16,474 bases of DNA. Source: DASQFU01 sp035632955 (lineage in GTDB: Bacteria; Eisenbacteria; RBG-16-71-46). The DNA lies in NCBI GenBank assembly GCA_035632955.1, contig DASQFU010000191.1, positions 1 through 16,474 on the forward strand. Direction: 5' to 3'. Position 1 is the first letter of the stretch. Each line of letters opens with the position of its first letter. Under the pieces are notes generated by a model. It ran no database searches and had not been told where the DNA came from. It worked only from the letters and a program-made list of their open reading frames with translations. This document shows positions 1 through 7,849 of the stretch, piece by piece. The translations under genes and the position numbers were made by a program.

Positions 1-139
1 ACTCGACTCGATCGCCGATCAGGCGACGCCAGCGCCGGATCCACTGGCGGCAGAAACGGCATTCGCCGTCGTAGATCAGCATCGGTCGCGCCGGCAGTGG
101 GTCGCGACGACTCAGGCGCGCTCCTCCCAGATCCGACAT
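1..139 (-). CDS. DCC-family (DUF393) thiol-disulfide oxidoreductase-like protein, N-terminal part, cut by window edge
   Basis: Partial gene; only the N-terminus (about 46 codons) lies in the window. Reading the minus strand from an ATG at 139 gives a short lead and then LIYDGECRFCRQWIRRWRR, the hallmark N-terminus of DCC-family proteins (an acidic-Gly-x-Cys-x-x-Cys motif followed by a basic amphipathic helix). The family is thioredoxin-related in its CxxC motif, but its substrates are mostly unknown. The start is uncertain. ATG 139 overlaps the 3' end of pepT by 28 nt and has no clear ribosome binding site. ATG 82 would begin just two residues before the Tyr-Asp-Gly motif. A GGGAGGAG stretch lies between them. 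It is the last visible member of the minus-strand operon. I am confident of the family and unsure of the exact start. Confidence 0.7.
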   Translation of the reverse strand, partial: MSDLGGARLSRRDPLPARPMLIYDGECRFCRQWIRRWRRLIGDRVE

Positions 140-1365
140 AGTTGAACGATCACCTCGACGGCTTTCTCCATGTCCTGCGCCGACACCCACTCGAGCCGGG
201 AATGCACGTTGTGGCTCCCAGAGAACAGGTTCGGGCACGGCAGGCCCATGAAGCTCAGACGCGAGCCGTCGGTGCCGCCGCGAACCGATCCCTCGCGAAG
301 CTCGATGCCCGCGCGGCGAATCGCCTCGCGCGCGTACTCGACCACTTGCGGATAGCCATCCAGGACTTCCTTCATGTTGCGGTACGACTCCTGGATCTCG
401 ACGGTGGCCGAGACGCCAGGCCATGCGGCCGCCGTGGTGCGGGCGAGCTTCTCCAGCATTGCTTCCTTCTCGGCAAGGCCGGCGGTGACGAAGTCGCGGA
501 TCAGGAAGCGCACCGAGGTTCTTTCGACCGAGGCGTCGATCACGTAGGGATGCACGAATCCGTCACGCCCGTCCGTGGTCTCCGGAGAGAGCCGATCCTT
601 CGGCAGCCGGTGAATGAAGTCCGCCACCACCTTGATCGAGTTGTGCATCCGCCCCTTGGCGCAGCCGGGATGCGTGTTGAACCCCTGAAACGTGACGGTC
701 ATCGCGTCGGCCGAGAACGTTTCCGCGTCCATCCGGCCGCGTCCCTCGCTGTCGACGGTGTACGCGTAGCGGGCGCCAAAACGGCGGACGTCGAAGTTCT
801 CGGCGCCGCGGCCGATCTCTTCGTCCGGCGTGAATGCGATCCGGATCGGCCCGTGCGCGATCTCGGAGTGAGCCATCAAGTACTCGACGGCCGCGACGAT
901 CTCGGCGACGCCCGCCTTGTCGTCGGCGCCGAGCAACGTCGTCCCCGAGGCGGTGATGATGTCGTGGCCCGAGCACGCCGCGAGCTCCGCATCGCCCGCT
1001 GCCCGCAGCACGGCGCTTGGATCGGCGGGCAGCACGATGTCCCGCCCCTGCCAGTCGCGGTGGACGATCGGCTTCACCCCGGCGCCGCTCGCTTCCGGGG
1101 AAGTGTCCACGTGGGCGACGAAGCCGATCACCGGGACGTCGGGCTTGGTGGTCGTCGCGGGAATCGTCGCCATCACGACCCCGTACTCGTCGCGGGTCGC
1201 ATCCGCGAGACCAATTGCGCGCAACTCCTCGACCAGCCGGTCCAGCAGCACGAGCTGCTTTTCCGTGCTGGGAGACATCCGCGAGCTCTCGTCGGACTGC
1301 GTATCGTAGGTGACGTAGCGGAGGAAGCGTTCGACGACGCTGGTCTTGGTGATGGTGTCGGCCAT
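112..1365 (-). CDS. pepT: Peptidase T (tripeptide aminopeptidase)
   Basis: Cytoplasmic zinc aminopeptidase of family M20B that removes the N-terminal residue from tripeptides. The 417-residue length is close to the usual 405-415. Metal-site motifs are complete: AHVDTSP (His85, Asp87), LLGADDKAG (Asp148), PDEEIGRG (Glu182 and Glu183, the former the likely catalytic base), YTVDSEG (Asp205) and SGSHNVHS (His385). The lid/dimerisation domain lies between, with GFNTHPGCAKGRMHNS near residues 228-243, and RGGTDGSRLS sits near 362. The ATG at 1365 is preceded by AGGAGG at a good distance, and this site overlaps the stop codon of the upstream gene, so translation is probably coupled. All expected metal ligands are present, so the enzyme should be active. 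It sits in the operon behind the secreted protein and ahead of the DCC gene. Identification is by motif and length. Confidence 0.96.
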   Translation of the reverse strand: MADTITKTSVVERFLRYVTYDTQSDESSRMSPSTEKQLVLLDRLVEELRAIGLADATRDEYGVVMATIPATTTKPDVPVIGFVAHVDTSPEASGAGVKPIVHRDWQGRDIVLPADPSAVLRAAGDAELAACSGHDIITASGTTLLGADDKAGVAEIVAAVEYLMAHSEIAHGPIRIAFTPDEEIGRGAENFDVRRFGARYAYTVDSEGRGRMDAETFSADAMTVTFQGFNTHPGCAKGRMHNSIKVVADFIHRLPKDRLSPETTDGRDGFVHPYVIDASVERTSVRFLIRDFVTAGLAEKEAMLEKLARTTAAAWPGVSATVEIQESYRNMKEVLDGYPQVVEYAREAIRRAGIELREGSVRGGTDGSRLSFMGLPCPNLFSGSHNVHSRLEWVSAQDMEKAVEVIVQLCRIWEERA

Positions 1366-1378
1366 GAGAACCTTCCTC

Positions 1379-2377
1379 CTACGGAGTTCGCAACGGCCGA
1401 GGTCGGAGACCGAGCCTGGCCAGCGCCCGTTCTCCTCCCGGTCCGTTCATTTCCCAGTACTTCAAGCGCTCGCTCGCGAGCAGCTCCGCCCGCTCGCCGT
1501 CGCTCGACTCCCAGCTCACGACCCGATGGGGCGCCGCTTTCTCGACCACAAACGTCCAGGTCGCTCCACCGTCGATCGCCACCGTTCGCCGTTCGACCTC
1601 GAAGGTTCCAGCGGGCACGGTAACGCGGCTGGTTCCGCCGAGGCGCGCGAGCGTCGCGCGCGTCACGACGGCCGGCCGGTGCGTGACCCGAGACGTAAGC
1701 AGCGAGCGCATCCACGGCACCTCGCGCCGCTCGCCGGGCGCGAGCACCGGCGCCGCGAGGCCCCTCGCCCACAGGAGCGCCGCGTCCCCGGCCAGCGCTC
1801 CGGCCGGCACGGTCACCTTACGTTCCTGATCCGCCTCGCCGTCGAAATAGCTGTGCGACGTCAGGCGCGCGGAGGACGCGTCGAACAGGAGCTGCGCGTA
1901 GACGTGCCCGCACCATTCCTGGGACGAGAACGACACCTTGGTCGTGCTTCCGGCCGGCCGGCCGTTGACCGGAGCCAGCGCGACGAAGGCGCTCGTCATC
2001 AGGTTGTAGTCGTAGATCCCGGTCGGAAAGTCTTTGACCAAGTTCAGCTTCATGACCGGGAACTCGTCAGTGACGGGATGGCGACCATTATCCGACTTCA
2101 CGCGCAGCGTGTTCGAAAACGTCTCGGTGACGAACACCGCGACGGCGACGCCCTTGCGGGGCTGGCCGTAGCGGCGGAACGTGAGGTCGTATCCGGACAG
2201 CTCGCCGCGACCGTCCCCCCAGTGCTTCCAGAAAGCCTCGTCGAACATCGGGGCGGAGACGCCCGCTACCGCCACCGCCTGCGGACCGATGCCGTCGCGA
2301 ACCAGGATCCGTGACACGATCAGGAACGCAGTCGCCGGCAGGGTTGCAACCATCGCCAGCCGCCATGATCGTGACAT
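1379..2377 (-). CDS. Uncharacterised secreted or membrane-anchored protein (often mislabelled septum formation inhibitor Maf)
   Basis: A 332-residue protein of unknown function. Residues about 7-25 are a hydrophobic stretch after a basic start (MSRSWR), fitting a signal peptide or N-terminal anchor, so the rest is probably periplasmic or outside. The most distinctive block is SSQEWCGHVYAQL (about 151-163), preceded by FPVMKLNLVKDFPTGIYDYN (106-125). From memory, this pattern matches a family in Bacteroidota and other phyla whose members are often annotated as septum formation inhibitor Maf. The sequence has none of the expected features of the Maf/HAM1 nucleotide pyrophosphatases, so that name should not be copied. 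The lone Cys156 in the conserved block is a candidate functional residue. The ATG at 2377 has a strong GGAGGT site 6-7 nt upstream. It lies 27 nt after the VWA gene and 13 nt before pepT. Confidence 0.85.
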   Translation of the reverse strand: MSRSWRLAMVATLPATAFLIVSRILVRDGIGPQAVAVAGVSAPMFDEAFWKHWGDGRGELSGYDLTFRRYGQPRKGVAVAVFVTETFSNTLRVKSDNGRHPVTDEFPVMKLNLVKDFPTGIYDYNLMTSAFVALAPVNGRPAGSTTKVSFSSQEWCGHVYAQLLFDASSARLTSHSYFDGEADQERKVTVPAGALAGDAALLWARGLAAPVLAPGERREVPWMRSLLTSRVTHRPAVVTRATLARLGGTSRVTVPAGTFEVERRTVAIDGGATWTFVVEKAAPHRVVSWESSDGERAELLASERLKYWEMNGPGGERALARLGLRPRPLRTP

Positions 2378-2404
2378 TCGCCGACCTCCGCCGTCCGCCC
2401 GGAT

Positions 2405-3496
2405 CTAGTGCAGGCGCTTGCGCCGATTCTTCACGAAGTCCCGGAACACGTACGCGCCGATGTTCTCGGGATCCGTCTCGTAGATCCGTCCATGGTTGAG
2501 CGCGGTCAGCTTGCGCACGAATTCCAGCAGCGGGTAGTCGGTGGCGAGCATAAAGGTGGTGATCGTGATCCGCTTCCGCCGGCAGTAGGCGGCCTCCTCG
2601 AGCGTCTTGTTCACGATCTTGGGGTCGAGCCCGAACGGATTCTTGTACAGGCGCCCGTGCTCGCGGATCGCCGAAGGCTTGCCGTCGGTGATCATGAAGA
2701 TCTGCTTGTTGACGCCTTTGCGCGTTCCCAGCACGCGCTGGGCGAGCTGCAGCCCGGCGCGGGTGTTGGTGTGGTAGGGGCCGGCCTGGATCTTCATCAG
2801 CTCGCGCAGCGGCACTTGCGTCGCGTCGTCTCCGAACAGCACCACGTCCAGGGTGTCCCTGGGATAGCGTGTCTGGATCAACTGCGTGAGGGCGAGCGCG
2901 ATCTTCTTGGCAGGAGTGATGCGGTCCTCACCGTAGAGGATCATGCTGTGGCTGATGTCCACCATCAGCACGGTCGCGGCAGTCGAAAGGTGTTCCTGCT
3001 CGAACACCTCGAGATCCTCTTCGGTGATGCTGAGATCGTCGATGCCGTGGTTGCGCACCGCGTTGCTCATCGACGCCAGGGAATCGAGATCGCTGAGGTT
3101 GTCGCCGAAGCGGTAGGCGCGGGTTTCTGAGAGCCGCTCGCCGCCGCGGCCGGCAACCGGAGTGCGATGATCGCCGGGCCCGCCGGCCTGCAACGCCGAG
3201 AACATCTCGTTCAACGAATCCTGGCGGATGCGCTTCTCCCCCTTCGGCGTCACCTGGAAACCGCGGGGCGTGCGCTCCACCTCGCCCGACTTCTCGAGCA
3301 TCTTCTTGAAGTCGGCGACCCCGAACTGTTCGTTGAAGAACCCGTACTGCTCGCCGAAATGCTCCATCCAGCGCAACGCCTCGTCGACGTCACCGCCGGT
3401 CTGGAGCAACAGGTTGCGGTAGATCTCCATGAGCTGCTTGATGAACTGGAGATCCTCGGGCCGCGGGCCCTTCCACTGGCTGTAGTCGAAATGCAT
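2405..3496 (-). CDS. VWA-domain protein, CoxE-like partner of the upstream AAA+ ATPase
   Basis: A 363-residue von Willebrand factor A protein. The VWA domain fills the C-terminal half: VLMVDISHSM (about 176-185) gives the DxSxS metal-ion-dependent adhesion site (Asp180, Ser182, Ser184), with Thr243 or Thr245 in YHTNTRAG and Asp271 in ITDGKPS as the other likely metal contacts. The N-terminal half (1-170) is helical and acidic, with no recognised domain. There is no signal peptide or membrane segment, so it is cytoplasmic. VWA proteins of this kind act with MoxR/ChlI-type ATPases to remodel or metallate client proteins, and the partner ATPase gene ends 26 nt upstream. The frame stays open to 3793, but that extension overlaps the ATPase gene and has a low-complexity, Arg-rich composition, so the ATG at 3496 (MHFDYSQW) is chosen. 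Its ribosome binding site is weak (AAAGG). The client protein is unknown. Confidence 0.9.
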   Translation of the reverse strand: MHFDYSQWKGPRPEDLQFIKQLMEIYRNLLLQTGGDVDEALRWMEHFGEQYGFFNEQFGVADFKKMLEKSGEVERTPRGFQVTPKGEKRIRQDSLNEMFSALQAGGPGDHRTPVAGRGGERLSETRAYRFGDNLSDLDSLASMSNAVRNHGIDDLSITEEDLEVFEQEHLSTAATVLMVDISHSMILYGEDRITPAKKIALALTQLIQTRYPRDTLDVVLFGDDATQVPLRELMKIQAGPYHTNTRAGLQLAQRVLGTRKGVNKQIFMITDGKPSAIREHGRLYKNPFGLDPKIVNKTLEEAAYCRRKRITITTFMLATDYPLLEFVRKLTALNHGRIYETDPENIGAYVFRDFVKNRRKRLH

Positions 3497-3522
3497 CGTA
3501 GGCCTTTGAGTTCTCTTGCGAC

Positions 3523-5028
3523 TTAGTCGTCGGCTCCGAGTCCCGACAGCATGCTCTTCAACATGTCCTTGTACGACGTGGTCGAGCCGTCGGTGCGCTC
3601 GCGGGAGAGGATCGAGTTCTGGTGCAGCCCCTCCAGCACCAGTTCCATCGCGACCGCCGCCTCTTCGGTGCTCTCCGGCTCGAGGTACTTGGCGGCGATG
3701 CGCTCGAGGCCCTTCACCGCCGTGAGGCGCTTCTCGAAGTCCGCGTGCGGCATGTCGTCCGAGATCTCGAGATGGTTCCCGGCCGCGAACCACTCGAGAA
3801 CCGGCCGGTATTCGGACGAGGCGAGTGGCTCGCTATCGGGAGGCGGCGCTGCCTCTCGCCGGCGTTTGGGCTTGTAGGCGTCCGGGAAACGCTGCGCGAA
3901 CAGTGCCTTCACGCCACGTCCGAGCAGCGCCCGGGCGACGTTCATCGCCCCCTCCTGCTCGCCCTCCAGCACCAGCTCGACCTTGCCGCTCACGCCCGAA
4001 ACCGCGTTCGCGAGGTCGCAGATGCGCGTCACGACGCGCCGCTCCCCGGTGCGCAGGCCGCGCCGCTCGGCGTTGGACACCAGGTTCTCGATCAGGGCGA
4101 TCGGCAGTCGCGCCGAGACGCCGGAGTTCTGATCCACGTATTCGCTCTTGCGCGCCTGGATCGCGACCTCTTCGATCAACTCGCGCATGAACTGCGGGAT
4201 CATCACCTCGACGCCGTCGTCCCGCTGCGTCCAGGACTCCTGCTCGGTGATCGCCAGCCCGTCGTCGCGATGGAGCGGATAGTGGGTCATGATCTGCGAA
4301 TTGATGCGGTCACGGAGCGGCGTGATGATATTGCCGCGGTTGGTGTAGTCCTCGGGATTGGCCGAGAACACCATCACGACGTCGAGCGGCATGCGCACCG
4401 GGAATCCGCGAATCTGGAAGTCTTTTTCCTCGAGGATGTTCAGCAACCCGACCTGAATGCGCGGCTGCAGATCGGGCAGCTCGTTGATCGCGAAGATTCC
4501 GCGATGCGTGCGCGGAATGATGCCGTAGTGGATGACGCGCTCGTCGGAATAATCGAGCCTGAGCGTCGCCGCCTTGATCGGATCGATGTCGCCGATCAGA
4601 TCCGCGATCGTCACGTCGGGCGTGGCGAGTTTCTCCTGGTAGCGGGCTTCACGCGGGATCCACTCGATCGGCGTGTTGTCACCTTCCCGCTCCACCAGCC
4701 CGCGGGCGTGATGCGTGAGCGGGCGATAGGGATCGCTGTGCAGCGGGCAGCCCGCGATCGCCGGGATCCATTCGTCGAGGAACTGGACGAGCGCGCGCAG
4801 CAGGCGCGTCTTCGCCTGGCCGCGCAGGCCGAGCAGAATGAAGTCGTGGCGCGACAATACGGCGTTGACGATCTGCGGCTCGACCGTGTGCTGGTAGCCG
4901 ACGATACCGGGGAACAGCGCGTCGCCGGAGCGCAACCGCGCGATCAGATTGGCGCGCATCTCGTCTTTGACGGAGCGCGAGCGGTAGCTGGTGGACTTGA
5001 GCTCTTTGAGCGTGCGAGGTCTCGACAT
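3523..5028 (-). CDS. MoxR/ChlI-like AAA+ ATPase
   Basis: A 501-residue AAA+ ATPase of the magnesium-chelatase-subunit-I/MoxR kind. Walker A is GLRGQAKT (67-74, Lys73). The Walker B position reads GIFAINELPDL (177-187) with Asn182 where Asp is usual, followed by Glu183. Sensor 1 is FSANPEDYTNRG (Asn224), and PLRDR (237-241) resembles an arginine-finger segment. About 100 residues separate Walker A and B, including DVTIADLIGDIDPIKA, consistent with the ChlI-like insert. The C-terminal 250 residues are helical with no named domain. Such ATPases use ATP hydrolysis to remodel a client together with a VWA protein, here the next gene. The ATG at 5028 has AGGA 5 nt upstream and is preferred over an in-frame GTG at 5061. 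It is the first gene of the minus-strand operon. A TAACAT sequence at 5073-5068 is a weak -10 candidate. Confidence 0.9.
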   Translation of the reverse strand: MSRPRTLKELKSTSYRSRSVKDEMRANLIARLRSGDALFPGIVGYQHTVEPQIVNAVLSRHDFILLGLRGQAKTRLLRALVQFLDEWIPAIAGCPLHSDPYRPLTHHARGLVEREGDNTPIEWIPREARYQEKLATPDVTIADLIGDIDPIKAATLRLDYSDERVIHYGIIPRTHRGIFAINELPDLQPRIQVGLLNILEEKDFQIRGFPVRMPLDVVMVFSANPEDYTNRGNIITPLRDRINSQIMTHYPLHRDDGLAITEQESWTQRDDGVEVMIPQFMRELIEEVAIQARKSEYVDQNSGVSARLPIALIENLVSNAERRGLRTGERRVVTRICDLANAVSGVSGKVELVLEGEQEGAMNVARALLGRGVKALFAQRFPDAYKPKRRREAAPPPDSEPLASSEYRPVLEWFAAGNHLEISDDMPHADFEKRLTAVKGLERIAAKYLEPESTEEAAVAMELVLEGLHQNSILSRERTDGSTTSYKDMLKSMLSGLGADD

Positions 5029-5270
5029 CTGTCCTGGATCTCCCTGACCGAAGCCGGCCACGCGGCCATGTTACGAAATCGAGCGTCTGGCGGGTTTCCG
5101 CGGCGTCAGATGATGCCCGTTCGGAAGACGTGTGGTTTCAGATCGTCAGAAGTCTATGGGGCGGACTTGGGAAGCGCAACGCGGCCGCCCCCTTCGATGC
5201 GGTGGGCGCAGCGTTGGATGCCTGCCCTCCGACGGGCGCGGCCGCCGCGCTGTGGGTGCCGTGCACGACT

Positions 5271-5279
5271 TGTTATGCT
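5271..5279 (+). promoter_or_regulatory. Extended -10-like box just upstream of the 5286 gene
   Basis: The sequence TGTTATGCT matches an extended -10 element (TGn followed by TAnnnT). It ends 6 nt before the GTG at 5286, so initiation at the normal distance would place the 5' end of the transcript at or next to the start codon. No good -35 is visible. A closely similar box precedes the gene at 14768. Confidence 0.45.
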
Positions 5280-5285
5280 GCGTTC

Positions 5286-6437
5286 GTGAGTCGTGCTCCA
5301 CGCCCCCTCGGTGACGCCCCGTCCCTGATCCGCGAGCTGCAAACCCATCCGAGCCTACGATCTCTGCGCGCATCGCCGGATTGGCCGGCGCTCGAGCCGC
5401 GGCTGAGCTCGCTGCTCTCCACGGTGCGCCGCTATGAGCCGGAAGCCCCGCCCGCTCCTGCCTCTGATCGGACCCGGGTCATGGCCGTGCATTGGAACGT
5501 CGAGCACGGCAATTGGTACGAGCAGGTGGAGCGCGCCCTCATCGACCATCCGCAGCTCCGAGGTGCCGACGTTCTGCTCTTCAACGAGATCGACCTCGGC
5601 ATGGCACGCGCGGCCAATCGCGACGTGACCGCCGATCTCGCCGCGGCGCTGGGGCTGCATGCGATCTGGGCGCCGCTGTTCCTCGAGACCACGACCGGGC
5701 GCGACGACGATCCGCGCATGGCGGGAACGCTCGCCAACCAGGAATCGCTGTTCGGCCTCGCGATCCTTTCGCGCTGGCCGATCGGCGACGTGCAGGTCCT
5801 CGATCTGCCGAGCCCAATGGAGATCCAGTTCGATCTCGAACGGATGTACGGGCGTCACATCGCTCTGCTGGCCGAGATCCGGCGGCCCGGCGGGCCGTTC
5901 GTCGCGGTCTCGGTCCACCTCGAAGTGCATCGGACGCGCGCGGACCGCGCCCGGCAGATGCAGGTGCTGATGGAAGCTCTGCGCTCGGAAACCCGCCCCG
6001 TGCTGCTGGCCGGAGACTTCAACTCGCATACGTTCGACCGCGGCCGGTGGTGGGATCCGCTGTTCGGCGCGGCGGTGCTGCTCGGGTCTCCGACCGCGAT
6101 GGTTCGCCGCCGCCTCCTCTATCCCGACCGCGGCGCGGGGCGCGAGCGCCTGTTCGACGCATTGCGCGAAGCGAACTTCGAATGGAACCGGTTCGTGGAC
6201 CGGGCGCCGACGCTGCAGCTTCGTTTCGATCGCCTGGACGAGGCGCGCGGGCTGGTGCAGGTGTTCGGGCCGTTGTGGCGCGCGATCCTGGGCTCAGCGG
6301 AGCGCCGCGCCAACCTGCGCCTCGACTGGTTCGCCGGCCGCGGCTGGCGCGAAGGCCGCGGCTGCACGATTCGCGACCTCAACGGGCCAGGAAAGGCGTC
6401 CGATCACGCGCCGATCGTCGGATTCTTTCAATCGTAG
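5286..6437 (+). CDS. Endonuclease/exonuclease/phosphatase-fold hydrolase
   Basis: A cytoplasmic metal-dependent phosphohydrolase of the DNase I-like (EEP) superfamily, 383 residues with the start used here. The superfamily signature is complete (numbers from this start): Asn71 in HWNVEHGN, the metal-binding Glu101 in LLFNEIDLG, His211 in SVHLEVHR, Asp244 and Asn246 in LLAGDFNSH, and Asp373-His374 in KASDHAPIV. A catalytically active enzyme is therefore expected. The substrate cannot be told: DNA, phosphoinositide, sphingomyelin and other phosphodiester hydrolases share the fold. The frame is open back to a GTG at 5130, but the upstream part looks like intergenic DNA. The GTG at 5286 fits the -10-like box just before it, and the domain itself begins near an ATG at 5481. 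The gene diverges from the AAA+/VWA operon. No signal peptide was seen. Confidence 0.85.
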   Translation: MSRAPRPLGDAPSLIRELQTHPSLRSLRASPDWPALEPRLSSLLSTVRRYEPEAPPAPASDRTRVMAVHWNVEHGNWYEQVERALIDHPQLRGADVLLFNEIDLGMARAANRDVTADLAAALGLHAIWAPLFLETTTGRDDDPRMAGTLANQESLFGLAILSRWPIGDVQVLDLPSPMEIQFDLERMYGRHIALLAEIRRPGGPFVAVSVHLEVHRTRADRARQMQVLMEALRSETRPVLLAGDFNSHTFDRGRWWDPLFGAAVLLGSPTAMVRRRLLYPDRGAGRERLFDALREANFEWNRFVDRAPTLQLRFDRLDEARGLVQVFGPLWRAILGSAERRANLRLDWFAGRGWREGRGCTIRDLNGPGKASDHAPIVGFFQS

Positions 6438-6507
6438 AGGCAGGCCCTCGGGTTTCTCGGCTCCCTTTGGATACGTCCCAGGGTCTTCCGGTCGCCCCCG
6501 CAGTCGC

Positions 6508-6537
6508 TTGATGCACCACGCGCGCGGCCACTAGAGT
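6508..6537 (+). promoter_or_regulatory. Putative sigma70-type promoter for the oxidoreductase gene
   Basis: TTGATG (6508-6513) and TAGAGT (6532-6537) are separated by 18 nt. Each hexamer matches four of six positions of the vegetative sigma70 consensus. The pair lies in the 169-nt gap between the hydrolase and the oxidoreductase and would give a 5' leader of about 60 nt. Pattern match only. Confidence 0.35.
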
Positions 6538-6606
6538 CGTCACGGTTCGCGTCGAATCGACGTAGGAAGTAAGAACTCGGAAGCCCTCCCGAGGAGATAG
6601 ATTGCC

Positions 6607-7839
6607 ATGCCCCTACCCGCCCGCAACACGTTGGCGATCGTCGGCGCCGGTCCGATCGGTCTCGAAGCGGCGCTCGCCGGTATGGACCGAGGCTTCGACG
6701 TCCACCTTTTCGAGCGGGGGGAGCCGGGAGCGCATCCGAACGCCTGGGGCCACGTGAAGATGTTCACGCCCTGGCGAATGAACCTGGGACCGGTTTCAGT
6801 CGAGCATCTCCGCCGCACGGATTGGGAATCGCCCGACCCGGAAGCATTTCCGACCGGCAAGCAGCTCGCGAGCGACTATCTCGAGCCGCTGGCACGCCTG
6901 CCCGAGCTCAAGGGTCGCCTGCACGCGCAGGCGCTGGTCGTCCACGTTTCCCGGCAGGGCGCGCTGAAGGGCGACCACGTCTCCTCACCCGAGCGCCGCG
7001 AATACCCCTTTCGTCTCCTGGTTCGTGACGCCGGAGGTCGCGAGAACTTCCTGCATGCGTTCTCGGTCATCGACGCCTCGGGCGTTTACGGCCAGCCGAA
7101 TTGGGCGGGAGACGGCGGCATCCCGGCGCGCAACGAGCTCTACCTCGCCCCGCAGCTCTCCTATCACATCGACGACGTGTGCGGTTTGCGGCGCGAGCGT
7201 TACGCAGGCCGGCGGACGATGGTGATCGGCGCCGGCGCCAGCGCCGCCACGAGCGCGCTCGCACTGGCCCAACTCGCCGGCGAAGTGCCGGGAACTCACG
7301 TCGTGTGGACGACCCGCAAACCGGCCGACCAACTGTGCCGCGAGATCCCCAATGACCCACTTGCCGAACGCCGCTCTCTCATGGCGAGCGCTCGTGATCT
7401 GGTGCGCGGCAGACATGCCGCCGTGACGCACGTCGGTGGGGCCAGGGTCGAGGGGCTCGAGTTCAACTCCGCCACCCACCGCTATCGCGTGACGCTGACG
7501 GTTGGGGAGCAGCCGCGGGTCGAGGAAGTCGACCACATCCTCGTGAACGCCGGCTACGGTCCGGACATCAGCCTGTACCGGGAGCTCCAGGTCCACGAGT
7601 GCTACGCCTCGCGGGCGCCGATGAAGCTGGCGGCAGCGTTGCTGGGCTCCGGAGCTTCCGACTGCCTCACGACGCCGGCATTCGGCGCGGACGTTCTGAC
7701 CAACCCGGAGCCGGACTTCTACGTGCTCGGCAACAAGTCCTACGGGCGGAGCTCGAATTTCCTGCTCGAGCCCGGCTACCGGCAGGTGGCTGATGTGATC
7801 GAGCGCCTCGCGAAAGAACAGCAGGTCGCGGTGGGTTAG
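6607..7839 (+). CDS. FAD-dependent NAD(P)-binding oxidoreductase, flavin monooxygenase/thioredoxin reductase-like
   Basis: A 410-residue two-dinucleotide flavoprotein. The FAD site is at the N-terminus, IVGAGPIGLEAA (GxGxxG at 13-18), ending in an acidic residue at the end of beta-2 (Glu36 in HLFERGE). A second Rossmann site, VIGAGASAATSAL (GxGxxA at 208-213), should bind NAD(P)H, and VIDASGVYGQPN (154-165) resembles the linker of flavin-containing monooxygenases. The C-terminal SSNFLLEPGYRQV (about 387-399) fits the final FAD-contacting helix. The redox CxxC of thioredoxin reductases is absent, so an external substrate is likely, but it is unknown. The ATG at 6607 follows GAGGAG at about 10 nt. 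A broken isochorismatase-family gene begins 10 nt downstream and was probably co-transcribed, which suggests a small catabolic or detoxification operon. Confidence 0.88.
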   Translation: MPLPARNTLAIVGAGPIGLEAALAGMDRGFDVHLFERGEPGAHPNAWGHVKMFTPWRMNLGPVSVEHLRRTDWESPDPEAFPTGKQLASDYLEPLARLPELKGRLHAQALVVHVSRQGALKGDHVSSPERREYPFRLLVRDAGGRENFLHAFSVIDASGVYGQPNWAGDGGIPARNELYLAPQLSYHIDDVCGLRRERYAGRRTMVIGAGASAATSALALAQLAGEVPGTHVVWTTRKPADQLCREIPNDPLAERRSLMASARDLVRGRHAAVTHVGGARVEGLEFNSATHRYRVTLTVGEQPRVEEVDHILVNAGYGPDISLYRELQVHECYASRAPMKLAAALLGSGASDCLTTPAFGADVLTNPEPDFYVLGNKSYGRSSNFLLEPGYRQVADVIERLAKEQQVAVG

Positions 7840-7849
7840 GAAGAAGGAA

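Noticed and set aside
112..130. CTG at 115 with GGAGG 7 nt upstream as a non-canonical start for the DCC gene
   Set aside because: An in-frame ATG at 139 and another at 82 explain the gene without a rare CTG start. The purine run may be incidental, though N-terminal data could reopen this.
142..1623. Long plus-strand open frame (493 codons) opposite pepT and the secreted-protein gene
   Set aside because: It lies antisense to a gene with complete catalytic motifs, has no recognisable domain, and shows the Arg/His/Asp-rich composition of a high-GC shadow frame.
3622..5289. Long plus-strand open frame (555 codons) opposite the AAA+ gene
   Set aside because: Shadow of the ATPase gene; no motifs, and composition typical of antisense reading in high-GC DNA.
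6438..6470. GAGG/CCTC hairpin after the EEP hydrolase gene as a terminator
   Set aside because: The stem is only 4 bp and is followed by GGGTTTC, not a T run.
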